In this document: piece by piece, positions 1 through 9,085 of the stretch
How the letters are laid out: the number at the start of each line of letters is the position of its first letter
Position numbering within the stretch: position 1 is the stretch's first letter
Source: Anatilimnocola floriformis
GTDB taxonomy: Bacteria > Planctomycetota > Planctomycetia > Pirellulales > Pirellulaceae
Reading direction: 5' to 3'
Assembly: GCF_024256385.1 (NCBI RefSeq)
Contig: NZ_JAMLFW010000001.1
Coordinates: forward strand, 186,001-250,000
DNA: 64,000 nt
Made by a program: the position numbers and the translations under genes
The notes under the pieces: generated by a model
Seen by the model: the letters and a program-made list of their open reading frames with translations, nothing else
Told to the model about the DNA's origin: nothing
Databases searched by the model: none

Positions 1-387
1 GAAGACAACAGCCGTTGTGTTGATCAGCCGATTGCGGCGCTCCTCACCGATCTGCAGCAGCGCGGTTTGCTCGATAGCACGCTGGTAGTTTGGTCAGGCG
101 AGTTTGGCCGCACGCCGTTTGCGCAGGGCTCCGATGGTCGCGATCACAATCCGTTCGGCTTCAGCCTGTGGCTGGCTGGCGGTGGCACGAAGGGGGGCAC
201 TGTTTACGGCGCGACCGATGAATACGGTTATAAGGCGGTCGAAAATGCCTGCGAGATCCACGACCTGCACGCGACCATGCTGCACCTGATGGGCATGGAT
301 CACACGCGCGTCACCTTCCGCTTCTCGGGCCGCGACATGCGACTGACCGATGTGAAGGGGCATGTGCTGAAGGATATTTGCGCGTAG
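1..387 (+). CDS. DUF1501 family protein, C-terminal part (5' end outside window)
   Basis: The reading frame is open from base 1, so the gene starts upstream; 128 codons and the stop TAG are present. The visible part holds the typical DUF1501 C-terminal blocks: a stretch ending in [11 protein letters not shown], then GSDGRDHNP, then [13 protein letters not shown] and a C-terminus with the metal-ligand-like [12 protein letters not shown] and [15 protein letters not shown]1501 belongs to the alkaline phosphatase/sulfatase-like fold; members are usually Tat-exported and sit next to DUF1549/DUF1553 genes in planctomycetes, but their substrate is unknown. It closely resembles the end of the DUF1501 gene at 32001-33428 (same order EFGR-P-QGS-GRDHN). 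It ends 34 bp before the stop of the convergent FecR gene. Confidence 0.9.
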   Translation, partial: EDNSRCVDQPIAALLTDLQQRGLLDSTLVVWSGEFGRTPFAQGSDGRDHNPFGFSLWLAGGGTKGGTVYGATDEYGYKAVENACEIHDLHATMLHLMGMDHTRVTFRFSGRDMRLTDVKGHVLKDICA

Positions 388-421
388 TTTCGACTCCGCA
401 TCAGCGCGGAGTCTTCGACGA

Positions 422-2602
422 CTACTGACCGATCGCGCTCGCCGTGGTGCGACTCAGATCGCGAACTTTGAGCGCATCGATTCGCACCACATTGCCAGCC
501 GTGATCAGAGTCGGCTTTTTCAAAGTAGGAACCGCATCGGAGGCGACGTCGCGCAGTTCGCTGGGACTGCCGGACCAACTGACCCACGGCTGACCATCGA
601 CGCTCACGGCCAATGAAGCGTTGTCCTTTTGCTGACGAACTTGCACCTCGAGGCGGGCTGTACGATTCGACGGCAGCGTCTGTTCGTTGACCGAAACATT
701 GCCCGGCATCGGGCCGCCGCCCATATCCTGCAGCGTGGTCTTTTGCTCGGCGCCGCTCTTCGGCAGCACCGCGATGCTGCAACGATCTTCGACCGGCAGC
801 GTCAGCTTCAACGGACCATCTCCCTCGACCCAATGCAGATCGACGAGCAGGTCGTAGTTCTTCAAGCCATCGGGGCCGAGGCCGAGCCAGGAGTCTTCGA
901 CGGTTTCGTTTTGCCAGCTCGAGTCATCGACGATTTGCCAGTTTCCCTTGCCGGCGTAGCGGGCCGGTTCGAGATCGTCCGACATCAGATTGTCCCAGCT
1001 CAGGCCGGTGTCGCGGCGAGCAAACAGGGCTTCGTACTGGCCGTGACTGCGGGCGATCGCAAAGGTATCGAGGGCGTGGTCGGAAATCGCCAGATCGCAA
1101 ACCGTTCCCCGCCAGGCTCGCCGGCCGTTGGCATCGGCGCCGATGCTGAGCGCACCGGGCGACCAATCGAGGCCAGGCTTTAAACCGCTGATGCGGCTCT
1201 TTTCCACGCCTTGCACATAACCGGTCAGCGTCGAACCGTCGTAGCTCACCGCGATGTGCGTGGCATGGTCGGCTTTCACTTTGCCGAGCTTGAGTTCCAC
1301 CGGCGGTTCGTTCGGGCTGGTCCACAGTTCAAAGACGAATTCATTTTTGCGCTGCAGCATGCGGAAACTGGCCTGATTGCTCTGATCGCCGAGGCCGAAG
1401 ATGCGCGCGTCATTCGCGCGATTGGAATCGGGCATGATGATGGCTTCGATGGTGAAGGCTTTGTGCTGGCGAATGTTCTCGACCAGATCGTCGCCGGCTT
1501 CCCAGGAATAGAGACTGCCGCCGTTGAGGTTGTAGACGTTCACACCCTCGACGAATTGGGCTGGGCCGCGCACTTCGAGCTTCGTGATCAGCTCTTCGGT
1601 CTTGTTTGCCGGATTGCGCACCAGGGGCACGTTGTTCACGCCCCACAGCGAAAACAGCAACTGCTGCGGCGCATCGGGCCATTGCAGTTCGCGCAAGACC
1701 AGACCTTGATTGTCGGCGACGGCGGATTCGTTGGCGGCGACGCTGGCCTGTTGATCGCCGGTCGTCCGCACAAAGGAGACTTTGCCTTCGGTCACATCGA
1801 GACGGGTTGTCTCTGGCGAAACAATCAGGCGAAACTGGGTGCCGATGACGATGGCTTTGGCTTGCGGAGTTTCGAAGACCATCGGGCCCAGGTCTCGCTG
1901 GGGCGCGACATTGGCCAGGACTTCACCTTGCAGCAGGTGGACTTGTTTGGCGCGGCTTTTCCGCTCGGCGACCAGTTCGAACTTGGTCACCTGCGAAGCG
2001 CTGCCGAACTGGGCCGTGGTCTTGTCACGATACTCGATCAGTAGCGTGCTACCGGCGGGAACTTCCATCATCGAACCGGTCGAAATCTTATCGCCACCGT
2101 GCAACGACCGGCTGCCAACCAACGCATTGCCGGAAAGGTTGCGAACTTCGGCTACCTGACGAGGGAGCAGCGGCAGAAACGATTGCACCAGTACGGCGAC
2201 CAGCGCCGCGCAAGCTGCCGCCACGCCGAGGGCTGCAACCATCCAACCGGGATTGCGGCGTTTGGACTCGTTCAACTCAACTTTGCTGACGGCGCCCGAA
2301 ACCTGCGTGTAGATCTGCACTTCATTTTCGAAATCGCCGATCCGCTGACCGACCTGGGCGAGAAAATTCCGCCGATCCACGGCCAACTTTTGCGCGAGCA
2401 GATCGTCGAGGATGAGCTGCGAACGAACTTCCACGGCAAGGGCTGGTTGCGCGCGCAGGGCTTCGATCAACTGATCGAGCTCTTCGGCTTCCAGGCTCGT
2501 TCGATCCTCGACAAAGCGCTTCATCAGCTGGTCGATATGCGGCGACCGTTCGCGCGCTGGATTGACTGGTTGATTCTGGCCGTCACTCATAACTATATCC
2601 AA
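422..2602 (-). CDS. Membrane FecR-domain protein with LamG domain (probable anti-sigma partner)
   Basis: This 726-residue protein has a cytoplasmic helical N-terminus (about 1-115), one membrane segment (about 121-145), a FecR-like domain (about 155-310, including VIGTQFRLIV and LDVTEGKVSFV), and a LamG/concanavalin-like domain (about 375-510, including FTIEAIIMPDSN and HIAVSYDGSTLTGYV). A further C-terminal beta-rich part runs to the end. The gene begins 27 bp after the stop of the ECF sigma gene on the same strand, so the two are very likely co-transcribed. FecR proteins regulate ECF sigma factors across the membrane; this role is inferred from family and position. ATG at residue 5 is an alternative start. 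Confidence 0.88.
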   Translation of the reverse strand: MDIVMSDGQNQPVNPARERSPHIDQLMKRFVEDRTSLEAEELDQLIEALRAQPALAVEVRSQLILDDLLAQKLAVDRRNFLAQVGQRIGDFENEVQIYTQVSGAVSKVELNESKRRNPGWMVAALGVAAACAALVAVLVQSFLPLLPRQVAEVRNLSGNALVGSRSLHGGDKISTGSMMEVPAGSTLLIEYRDKTTAQFGSASQVTKFELVAERKSRAKQVHLLQGEVLANVAPQRDLGPMVFETPQAKAIVIGTQFRLIVSPETTRLDVTEGKVSFVRTTGDQQASVAANESAVADNQGLVLRELQWPDAPQQLLFSLWGVNNVPLVRNPANKTEELITKLEVRGPAQFVEGVNVYNLNGGSLYSWEAGDDLVENIRQHKAFTIEAIIMPDSNRANDARIFGLGDQSNQASFRMLQRKNEFVFELWTSPNEPPVELKLGKVKADHATHIAVSYDGSTLTGYVQGVEKSRISGLKPGLDWSPGALSIGADANGRRAWRGTVCDLAISDHALDTFAIARSHGQYEALFARRDTGLSWDNLMSDDLEPARYAGKGNWQIVDDSSWQNETVEDSWLGLGPDGLKNYDLLVDLHWVEGDGPLKLTLPVEDRCSIAVLPKSGAEQKTTLQDMGGGPMPGNVSVNEQTLPSNRTARLEVQVRQQKDNASLAVSVDGQPWVSWSGSPSELRDVASDAVPTLKKPTLITAGNVVRIDALKVRDLSRTTASAIGQ

Positions 2603-2629
2603 TTCCTTTTCCGAATCCCCAGTTCCCGT

Positions 2630-3247
2630 TTACGGGCTCTCTGCTGCCAGGCTGCTGGCAATGCACAGCTTCAGGCTGTTGCGGATTCGGAACAACGCCA
2701 CGCGGATCGCCTCGGCGGTGCTGCTCAACATTTCCGCAATCGACTGACTGGGCAATTCCTTCTCGTATCGCAATTCAAGTAACCGCCGGCTCTCTTCCGG
2801 CAGCTGATCGTAACAACCATCGAGTGCCCGCCGGATCGGCCCTTCGGCCAAGCCGGGCGAACTGTCTTGTTCCGCTTGGATCAAAATCTCCACCATCGCT
2901 TCGCGCTGCAGCCGCTGCCGCCGACCCTGCTTCCGGAAATAATTCAGGCACAGGTTGCGAGCGATTCCCTTCAGCCATTGCTTCGGATGCACACCCTCAG
3001 GGATGTTGTTGCTGAACCGGTACAGTTCGACATAAACGTCCTGAGCCACATCGTCCACGTCGTGCCGGGGCACACCCATGCCCGCGATGTAAGCGCGGAT
3101 ATGCGGATGCGTCTCACGGACGATCACGTCGAAGTCCAACTCAGGCCCGCTGAAATCGCCGCCAACGGATTCAGCAGTGCTGTCAGTTTCCAGGGAGTTC
3201 AATCCGGCCGACGAATCGGCCTCGGGCATTCGCTGTTCTTCCGCCAT
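2630..3247 (-). CDS. ECF-type RNA polymerase sigma factor (Rhodopirellula/Verrucomicrobium type)
   Basis: The 205-residue protein has a sigma region 2 with the signature DDVAQDVYVELYR and a WLKGIARNLCLNYFRK helix. A region 4 helix-turn-helix near the C-terminus includes ELRYEKELPSQSIAEML and RVALFRIRNSL. The acidic N-terminal extension of about 45 residues ahead of region 2 has no recognisable motif. It lies directly upstream of the FecR/LamG gene, the usual planctomycete arrangement of an ECF sigma factor with a membrane-bound partner. Family membership is clear; the target promoters are unknown. Confidence 0.92.
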   Translation of the reverse strand: MAEEQRMPEADSSAGLNSLETDSTAESVGGDFSGPELDFDVIVRETHPHIRAYIAGMGVPRHDVDDVAQDVYVELYRFSNNIPEGVHPKQWLKGIARNLCLNYFRKQGRRQRLQREAMVEILIQAEQDSSPGLAEGPIRRALDGCYDQLPEESRRLLELRYEKELPSQSIAEMLSSTAEAIRVALFRIRNSLKLCIASSLAAESP

Positions 3248-3599
3248 CGCCTCTGCTCCGGAATGCCTTCAAAGATAAGTGGTCGTTGACCTTCCCTCAT
3301 GTTACACCGCTGGCCGACCTTAGCCGACTATGTGGGCGTTTATCTGATCCGTCCTTGAAAGAGGGGCAGTTATAGCGGTTGCGCAGATTTTAAATGATCC
3401 TTAAGCCCCTGACCGCGGCCCAAATTTGGCCGCTGAGGATTTCGCCACAACTCATTTTCTGGGAAGCGGTTAGGTCGCCATCGCCAAAATCGTTTTTACA
3501 ACCTCGATAGAACACCGCCATAACCCAGCGAACTTACTTCGCGCGCGAACCGTTAAACTCTGGAAATAGCCTTTTCCTCTTTTCTCCAGGACTATCACC
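3248..3599. other. Intergenic region between divergent genes
   Basis: This 352-bp stretch separates the ECF sigma gene (minus) from the DUF1579 gene (plus), so both promoters should lie here. No open frame with coding character, strong hairpin or clear operator was seen. The only assignable signal is CCAGGA at 3586-3591, a plausible ribosome binding site for the gene at 3600. Confidence 0.6.
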
Positions 3600-4157
3600 A
3601 TGTCGAACCGAATTCTGGCCTCTGTGCTGACTGGCTTGCTGCTGACCGCTGCCTGGAACTGTCACGCCCAAGGTCCCGAACTGGCCAAGCCGACCAAAGA
3701 GCACGAACTGCTAGCCCAGTTTGCCGGCGAATGGAACTGCACCGCCGAGACTGTTCCGGCGCCGGGGCAGGAACCGTTCAAATGCGAAGGAACCGAGTCG
3801 GCCAAGATGGTCGGCGGCCTGTGGCTCGTCAGCGAAGGGAAAGCCAGCCCCGGTGGCATGCCCGTCACCAGCCAACTGACGGTCGGCTACAACGTGGCCA
3901 GCAAAAAGTACGTCGGCAACTTCTTCTGCACGGCCGACACCACGCTCTGGCAATACACTGGCTCGATGGACGACTCCGGTAAAAAGCTGACCCTGCTGAC
4001 CGAAGGCCCATCGCCGCTCGATCCCACCAAGCGAGCCAAGTTTCGCGAAACGTTGGAGCTGAAGGACAAGGACCTCAAGACCTTCACTTCGGAAATGCAA
4101 AACGAAGACGGCAGCTGGCTGACGTTCGTGAAAATGGAATATCGGCGGAAGAAGTAA
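3600..4157 (+). CDS. Exported DUF1579 family protein
   Basis: The 185-residue protein has a Sec signal peptide (hydrophobic ILASVLTGLLLTAAWNCHAQ, cleavage after about residue 23). The DUF1579 pattern follows: FAGEWNCTAE near the start, a middle AKMVGGLWLVSEGKA and LTVGYNVASKKYVGNFF, and a final MEYRRKK. DUF1579 proteins are small lipocalin-like beta-barrels of unknown ligand, common in planctomycetes. It stands alone on the plus strand, followed by two palindromic repeats and a DUF1501 gene. Confidence 0.88.
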   Translation: MSNRILASVLTGLLLTAAWNCHAQGPELAKPTKEHELLAQFAGEWNCTAETVPAPGQEPFKCEGTESAKMVGGLWLVSEGKASPGGMPVTSQLTVGYNVASKKYVGNFFCTADTTLWQYTGSMDDSGKKLTLLTEGPSPLDPTKRAKFRETLELKDKDLKTFTSEMQNEDGSWLTFVKMEYRRKK

Positions 4158-4179
4158 CCGCTGCGCAGCAGCTCACTCC

Positions 4180-4269
4180 GTAGGACGGACCAGCGGTCCG
4201 TCCAGGTGCGGGTACCAAGCCGATTTTATGCACTCGCTGCTCTTGGACGGACCATTGGTTCCATCCTAC
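4180..4269. repeat. Palindromic intergenic element (family A)
   Basis: The outer arms are inverted copies: GTAGGACGGACC and GGTCCGTCC at the left, GGACGGACC and CCATCCTAC at the right. Each arm is itself partly self-complementary. At about 90 bp with inverted ends and no coding capacity it resembles a REP/MITE-type element. No second copy was seen in this window. Confidence 0.7.
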
Positions 4270-4338
4270 ATGGAGAATGCTCAAAAATAAATATTGACGC
4301 ATCAGACAGCTCCGATACGATAACGGCTGGATACCAGT

Positions 4339-4428
4339 AGTTCTGAGTTTGGAAGTTTTGAGTCTGAGACAGGAGAGGTAGCGCTTCAATCTCCTGTCTC
4401 AGAACTCAGAACTTCCAACTCAAAACTT
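4339..4428. repeat. Long imperfect inverted repeat (family B)
   Basis: Two arms of about 38 bp (4339-4378 and 4390-4428) are imperfect reverse complements, with a perfect core GAGACAGGAGA / TCTCCTGTCTC around a short loop. A related half-copy beginning AGTTCTGAGTTTTGGG and ending TTCTGAGACAGGA lies at 30001-30038. The element sits just ahead of the DUF1501 gene at 4455. Confidence 0.75.
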
Positions 4429-4454
4429 CCTCCCCCCTCCCCGGAGCCCTCGCC

Positions 4455-5792
4455 ATGCTCGAACTTGCTTCCCGCCGGTTGTATCGCGATTGTGAAGGCC
4501 CTGTTCATGCCAACACGGCTCGCCGCGATTTTCTGAAGGTTGGTTCACTCGGCTTGGCTGCGATGGGGCTTGGCGCGTTGACGCTGCCGAACTTGCTCGC
4601 GGCCCGAGCGGCTGCGGCAGCGAGTAATCAGCGAGTAAAGGACACTTCGGTCGTTTGGCTGTGGCTCGGCGGCGGGGCAACGCACGTCGAAACCTTCGAT
4701 CCCAAGATGACAGCGCCGTCGGAATATCGCAGCACGACCGGCGAAGTGGCAACAAATCTGCCGGGCGTCACCATTGGCGGCACTTTGCCGAAGATCGCCG
4801 GTGTCGCCGACAAGATGGCCTTCGTGCGGTCGTTTGCGCACACCAACAGCGGTCACGGCGGCGGCACGCACTATGTGATGACCGGCTACGACAACCGCAA
4901 GGTCGACAATGGCGGTGTGCCCGATCGGCCTGGATATGGTTCGATCCTGGCTCGCAGCCGCGGCGCGAGCAACGCGACGACCGGCATTCCCACGTACGTT
5001 CGCATGGGCGCAATCAATCAAGGTGGCGGCCCGGCGTTTCTCGGCGGCGCGTATGGTCCGTTCGATCAAGAAGGTCAGGCTCGCAAGAACATGACTCTTT
5101 CGGTCCCCGAAGCGCGGATGGCCGATCGGCGGAACTTGCTCAGTTCGCTCGATGCAGCACAGCGACAGTTCGAAGCCAGTGCCGACATGGCGAGCAAATC
5201 GAAATTCGAAGAGCAAGCCTTCGAACTGATGTTCGGCGCTGCAGCCAAGGCGTTTGACACGTCGAAAGAAAACGCCAAGACGCGCGAAGCCTACGGTTCC
5301 GATCTCGGTCAAAGGATGCTCGCCGCGCGCCGCTTGTGCGAAGCAGGTTGCGGCTTTGTGACGATTTCTTACGGCGGCTGGGATATGCACGGCAACATCG
5401 AAAACGCGATGAAGCAACGCAGCCCGCAACTCGACCGTGCTGTATCAGCATTTGTCGAAGATGTGGCTCAGCGCGGCCTGAGCGAAAAGATCCTGCTGGT
5501 CATCAGCGGCGAGTTTGGTCGCACGCCGCGTGTGAATAAGAACGGCGGTCGCGATCACTGGGCTCCGCTCAGCACGCTTGCGCTCGCCGGCGGTGGTTTG
5601 AAAATGGGGCAAGTCGTCGGTGACTCAGCAGCCAAGGTCGACGTTCCCAGCACGCAGCCGATTCGTCCGCAGGACCTGATGGCCACGCTGTTCCATGTGC
5701 TCGGCCTCGATCCGCAATTGCAATTCACCAACCCCGCTGGTCGACCGACTTACATGTTGGACAAAGGGAAGCCGATCGCTGAGCTTGTGTAG
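4455..5792 (+). CDS. DUF1501 family protein, Tat-exported
   Basis: The 445-residue protein carries a twin-arginine signal at about residues 22-45 (ARRDFLKVGSLGLAAMGLG). The DUF1501 domain fills the rest: VVWLWLGGGATHVETFDPK, KMAFVRSFAHTNSGHGGG, RLCEAGCGFVTISYGGWDMH and [20 protein letters not shown]. The blocks contain the Asp/His residues expected of an alkaline-phosphatase-like fold, but no substrate can be assigned. It is monocistronic as far as visible. The start is preceded by a C-rich leader without a Shine-Dalgarno sequence, much like the leader of the DUF1501 gene at 30401. Confidence 0.93.
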   Translation: MLELASRRLYRDCEGPVHANTARRDFLKVGSLGLAAMGLGALTLPNLLAARAAAAASNQRVKDTSVVWLWLGGGATHVETFDPKMTAPSEYRSTTGEVATNLPGVTIGGTLPKIAGVADKMAFVRSFAHTNSGHGGGTHYVMTGYDNRKVDNGGVPDRPGYGSILARSRGASNATTGIPTYVRMGAINQGGGPAFLGGAYGPFDQEGQARKNMTLSVPEARMADRRNLLSSLDAAQRQFEASADMASKSKFEEQAFELMFGAAAKAFDTSKENAKTREAYGSDLGQRMLAARRLCEAGCGFVTISYGGWDMHGNIENAMKQRSPQLDRAVSAFVEDVAQRGLSEKILLVISGEFGRTPRVNKNGGRDHWAPLSTLALAGGGLKMGQVVGDSAAKVDVPSTQPIRPQDLMATLFHVLGLDPQLQFTNPAGRPTYMLDKGKPIAELV

Positions 5793-5888
5793 TTCTGCTA
5801 GCAGCGCAGCATTACAATCACCGACGAAATTTTCGCCGGGGTATAGCTTAAAATTTCCGTTTCGTTACATTCACGCACCATAGAGCAG

Positions 5889-6015
5889 ACTCCGGTCGGC
5901 CGCACGCAATGACGCGTGGAACGACCCTTAGGCATGGAGTGGCCTGATCAAGCGTGGATTGACTCGATACCGGAGCAAACGAAGGGCGGCTAGTAAGCCG
6001 CCTTTTGTTTTTCTT
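5889..6015 (+). ncRNA. Candidate structured RNA or structured 3' UTR ending in an intrinsic terminator
   Basis: A closing helix CTCCGGT (5890-5896) / ACCGGAG (5969-5975) encloses a GGCC/GGCC pair (5898-5901 with 5941-5944) and a small hairpin CACGC / GCGTG (5903-5907 with 5914-5918). An intrinsic terminator follows. It may instead be only the 3' untranslated end of the DUF1501 transcript. No known RNA family was recognised. Confidence 0.25.
5984..6015 (+). terminator. Intrinsic terminator
   Basis: The stem GGCGGCT / AGCCGCC with a four-base loop AGTA is followed by TTTTGTTTTTCTT. The T-run places it on the plus strand, about 190 bp after the DUF1501 stop. Confidence 0.85.
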
Positions 6016-6283
6016 GTGAACCGATTGCTGTCGAACCCATTGTCGTCGATCCACTCCGTGGTCGATGAATGGAGGCAAACTCACCGCGCGCCGCCGAAAG
6101 AGCTCCCGCGATTGTCGGCGTGTTTGGCGAGTGGAGATTGTAGCGCGCTCGGTCGGAGATGAACGCAGAAGCAAAGTTCGCTGCCGAGTCGGCGCGCCAA
6201 AGACGGAACTGCGCGGAGCTCGTTCCTGCGCCCGTGGTGAGTTAACCTCCGGCCATCTTTCGCGGAGCGAAAGACGACAATGG
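6016..6283. other. Intergenic region after the terminator
   Basis: No coding frame is supported here. A short stem CTTTCGC / GCGAAAG (6257-6263 with 6267-6273) lies just after the stop of the minus-strand response regulator and could help end that transcript, though it has no T-run. Confidence 0.5.
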
Positions 6284-6730
6284 TTACTTTCCGGGGCGGC
6301 CGCTTTCCATTTCGTCGATGTAGCAGCGGAGGCGTTCGAGTTCGTCGACGACGTCCTTGTGCTTTAGCATTAGTTGCACGCGCTGCAGCAGCTCGGTTTT
6401 GTTGACCGGTTTGCTGACGAAGTCGTCGGTGCCGGCCTTCACGCCGCGTTCGATGTCGCCTGCTTCGTTGAGGGCGGTGACCATGAGGATCATGATTCGC
6501 CGCGTGGCTGCATCGGCCCGCAACTTCTGACAGACCTCGAAGCCGTTCAGTTTCGGCATCATGACGTCGAGCAGGATCAAGTCAGGCTGAAAGGACTTGA
6601 CCTTGGCGAGCGTGTCTTGGCCGTCGACGGCAATGTCGGTGACGCAATCGACTGTGGCCAAGTAGGCCTCGAGCAATTCGCGGTTGGCTTGGTTGTCGTC
6701 AGCGATCAGGATTTTATTTTTCGCGGGCAT
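6284..6730 (-). CDS. Single-domain response regulator (CheY-like receiver)
   Basis: Counting from the ATG at 6730 the protein is 148 residues: acidic pocket D11-D12, phosphoacceptor D55 in LILLDVMMPK, T85, and K107 in VSKP. No output domain follows; a charged helical tail (about 120-148) ends the protein. An in-frame ATG at 6778 would add 16 residues lacking conserved character. No histidine kinase lies nearby. The secreted-protein gene at 6802 is just upstream on the same strand and may be co-transcribed. Phosphotransfer or protein-interaction signalling is inferred from the family. Confidence 0.9.
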   Translation of the reverse strand: MPAKNKILIADDNQANRELLEAYLATVDCVTDIAVDGQDTLAKVKSFQPDLILLDVMMPKLNGFEVCQKLRADAATRRIMILMVTALNEAGDIERGVKAGTDDFVSKPVNKTELLQRVQLMLKHKDVVDELERLRCYIDEMESGRPGK

Positions 6731-6801
6731 TGTTGCTAGCACGGCGTGTGAGGAAGTTTGCGTCATTCTAATGGGCAACTGCCACGCCGAAAACGGGCCC
6801 G

Positions 6802-7776
6802 TTATTTGGCCGGGGCTTCGACCACCTCAAACGCATTTCCCTTCACCTTCCGCAGTTCGTCGTGCAGCACGGGAATTCGTTCGTCAGGCGCGCAGCTCAG
6901 CGCCCATTCGATGCCGTTGTCGGCGACAAGCATGCCGTGCTTTTTCAAGGCTTTGAGAATGACTTGCACCGGCGAGCTGAACTTGCTGATGTCGTAATCG
7001 GCGCGCAGTCGCAGGCGCTCGCCCATCCGCGGCAGATTGGGGTCGGTCTTGCGACTGGCGTAGTGCGTGGCCGGTGAGACATAGGCTTTACGCGAGTTGC
7101 GAACCGTCACACGCAGTGCATGGTTGATCTCGCCGGCTTGCAGTTCGTCGTGGCGAATGATGGAGGGAAAAATCGGCAAGCCGGCCGCATCGGAGCTCGT
7201 CCAACCGTCGGGGCGAAGTTTATTCGACTTCAGATCAAAGGTCGCTTCGCACGCACAATGCCAACCCTTGTCTGTCTTTTTCATTTGATAGAACTCGTAG
7301 AGCATCATCGCCTGCGGATCAACGACGATGGCATGACGGTCGCCACCTTGCTTGATCTTGTCGCGCTGCACATCATCGAGCGTGAGCTTCTTCAATTCGT
7401 CGTCGCGTTTGAAATTCGCCGGCCAACCTTCGATGGGGATGCTGGCCGGAATCGGGAACGGCCCTTTGTCGGATTCGTCGGGATATTCAACGACGGCGAT
7501 ATCGATCTTCGCTTGATTCGGCGGCACGAGCACAAACGCCATGTCGGGGTTGTAACGCAACGGCTTGTCGTTGCCGATCGAAGCGACAATGGCAGCGCTA
7601 TTCTTGGCAACCGGCCAGGCGCTGATGTCTGCATTCCAAGGATTGTCCTTGGGAAAGATTTGCATCTTGCTGACGATGGCGTCGGCTTCTTTGGTATTGA
7701 AGAGAACCGGCTCGGTGAGCTGTTGAGCGAAGACCGGGGAGGCGAGTAATGCGATGGCGAGGCAGAGGTAACGCAT
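6802..7776 (-). CDS. Secreted protein of unknown function
   Basis: The start was placed at ATG 7776, which gives a clean signal peptide (MRYLCLAIALLASPVFAQQ); an upstream frame of 80 codons lacks coding character. The mature part (about 305 residues) begins with an IFPKDNPWNADISAWPV block followed by conserved-looking VVDPQAMMLYEFYQM and INHALRVTVRNSR, a layout I have seen in other uncharacterised secreted bacterial proteins. Two Cys (HCACE) may form a site or a disulfide. No enzyme family is assigned. Confidence 0.8.
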   Translation of the reverse strand: MRYLCLAIALLASPVFAQQLTEPVLFNTKEADAIVSKMQIFPKDNPWNADISAWPVAKNSAAIVASIGNDKPLRYNPDMAFVLVPPNQAKIDIAVVEYPDESDKGPFPIPASIPIEGWPANFKRDDELKKLTLDDVQRDKIKQGGDRHAIVVDPQAMMLYEFYQMKKTDKGWHCACEATFDLKSNKLRPDGWTSSDAAGLPIFPSIIRHDELQAGEINHALRVTVRNSRKAYVSPATHYASRKTDPNLPRMGERLRLRADYDISKFSSPVQVILKALKKHGMLVADNGIEWALSCAPDERIPVLHDELRKVKGNAFEVVEAPAK

Positions 7777-7808
7777 GATGACTCCGGTAATTAAGACGGC
7801 GGGAAGTT

Positions 7809-8434
7809 CTAGCGGCCGTGAATGACCGGATCGACGTTCCATCGTCGGCCATCCTGCTGGTGCTGGACTTCGATCATCGGTACGAGATTTTCGCGTGGAG
7901 TAAGCTTCAGCGTAACTGGGAGCACGGCGGAGGTTATCGGTTTGCCTTCTGGTAACACCGAAACACCTACGGCAACGAGCTGCCCATTTTCGAGTCGCAG
8001 TAGGCTGAGTTTCCATGGATCCCGATCGATGACGAGCAATTCTCGTGTTTGGACAGCGGCGTAGAAATCAAGCTTGTCCCAAGTACGATCATGTTTGCTG
8101 GCCACTTCGACCGCGAAGTCTGGACCGCCCATCCAGTGTGTCAGTAGGTTCTTCGCAGAATTTGAACGGAAATAAACGGCGACATCGGGTTCGATTTCCA
8201 GTCAGCCTCTTGGTCACTAACATTGCAACCCGCCATAACAGCTGCGCCCGTGCCTTCGCAGACGACTCGCAAAAAATGCGCGAGTTCGAAAGAGACGAAT
8301 TGATGTTCGTTGTTCGCCAGCGGCGCCATGATGTAAACTCCGTCCCAAACTTCATCAAAACGATCGAGGCCGAGTTTACGTCGCTGGGCGATGGCTTGAG
8401 CTTCAAATTCGGTATCGAGAATTAGGGTGGTCAT
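7809..8434 (-). pseudogene. Uma2 family (DUF820) endonuclease-like gene split by a frameshift
   Basis: The 5' part (8434 to about 8141) reads MTTLILDTEFEAQAIAQRRK and continues to DWKSNP, then runs out of frame to a stop. If one base is added in the CCC run at 8187-8189 (complement), the frame continues as NPDVAVYFRSN and joins the 3' part, GGPDFAVEVASKHDRTWDKL, which runs to 7809. The combined product (about 208 residues) fits the Uma2 PD-(D/E)xK nuclease-like family, and the break falls in the PD motif. It is either a real one-base deletion or a sequencing error in a homopolymer. Confidence 0.8.
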
Positions 8435-8482
8435 GGCAAACCTGCGGGATGAGTTGTTTCGCGCTCTGTCATTCTATTCGAC

Positions 8483-9085
8483 CTACTCGCGCAATGCCTT
8501 CTTGCCACTCACGAACGGGCTGCCCCGTTCGTAGAAGCGCAGTTGTAGATCATGGGCGCTCGTCACGCCAATTCTTGTAGAGATGCCGATCTCGAATTCG
8601 CGCGCGCTCTTCGCTGGTGCTTCGCGGGCTATCCAAACGGATTCACCAAGCGTGAGATCGACGCCGTCCTGATCCTTGGTTACATCGAGAGCCTGACACA
8701 AGCGCGCCGGGCCGCGGGCCAGATCGTGAGCGGTGGAGAGTGGTCGCCGCGCTTGCATGAGTTCCACGCCGAATAGCGGTTCGATGGCACGGATCAGCAC
8801 TGCGCTCGCGCAGCCGGCGGGTTCGGTTACGGCGTTGAGGCACCACTTGGCGTGAATCGAATAGACATAGAGATGACCAGGTGGCCCGAACATCGAGGCA
8901 TTCCGTTTTGTCTTCCCTTTCGCTGCATGGCAGGCCGAATCGCCGGCGGCGAGATAGGCTTCGGTTTCCACAATCCGCCCGCCGCACAGGCCCAGGCGGG
9001 ACTGGTGGAGCAGCAGTTTGCCGACCAAGTCGGGCGCCACGAGCTGCGGTGGGCGGTTGAAGAAGGTTCGGGAGAGTATCTTCAC
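8483..9085 (-). CDS. DNA-3-methyladenine glycosylase (Mpg/AAG family)
   Basis: This is a base-excision repair enzyme that removes alkylated purines. The AAG-fold motifs are present: LVAPDLVGKLLLH, GRIVETEAYL with the catalytic Glu, DSACHAAKGKTKRNASMFGPPGHLYVY split over two blocks, and ARGPARLCQAL. I chose GTG at 9085 because GGAG stands seven bases before it and the product then has 200 residues, the usual bacterial length, starting VKILSRTFF. The in-frame ATG at 9145 would add 20 residues not seen in the family. Confidence 0.93.
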   Translation of the reverse strand: MKILSRTFFNRPPQLVAPDLVGKLLLHQSRLGLCGGRIVETEAYLAAGDSACHAAKGKTKRNASMFGPPGHLYVYSIHAKWCLNAVTEPAGCASAVLIRAIEPLFGVELMQARRPLSTAHDLARGPARLCQALDVTKDQDGVDLTLGESVWIAREAPAKSAREFEIGISTRIGVTSAHDLQLRFYERGSPFVSGKKALRE

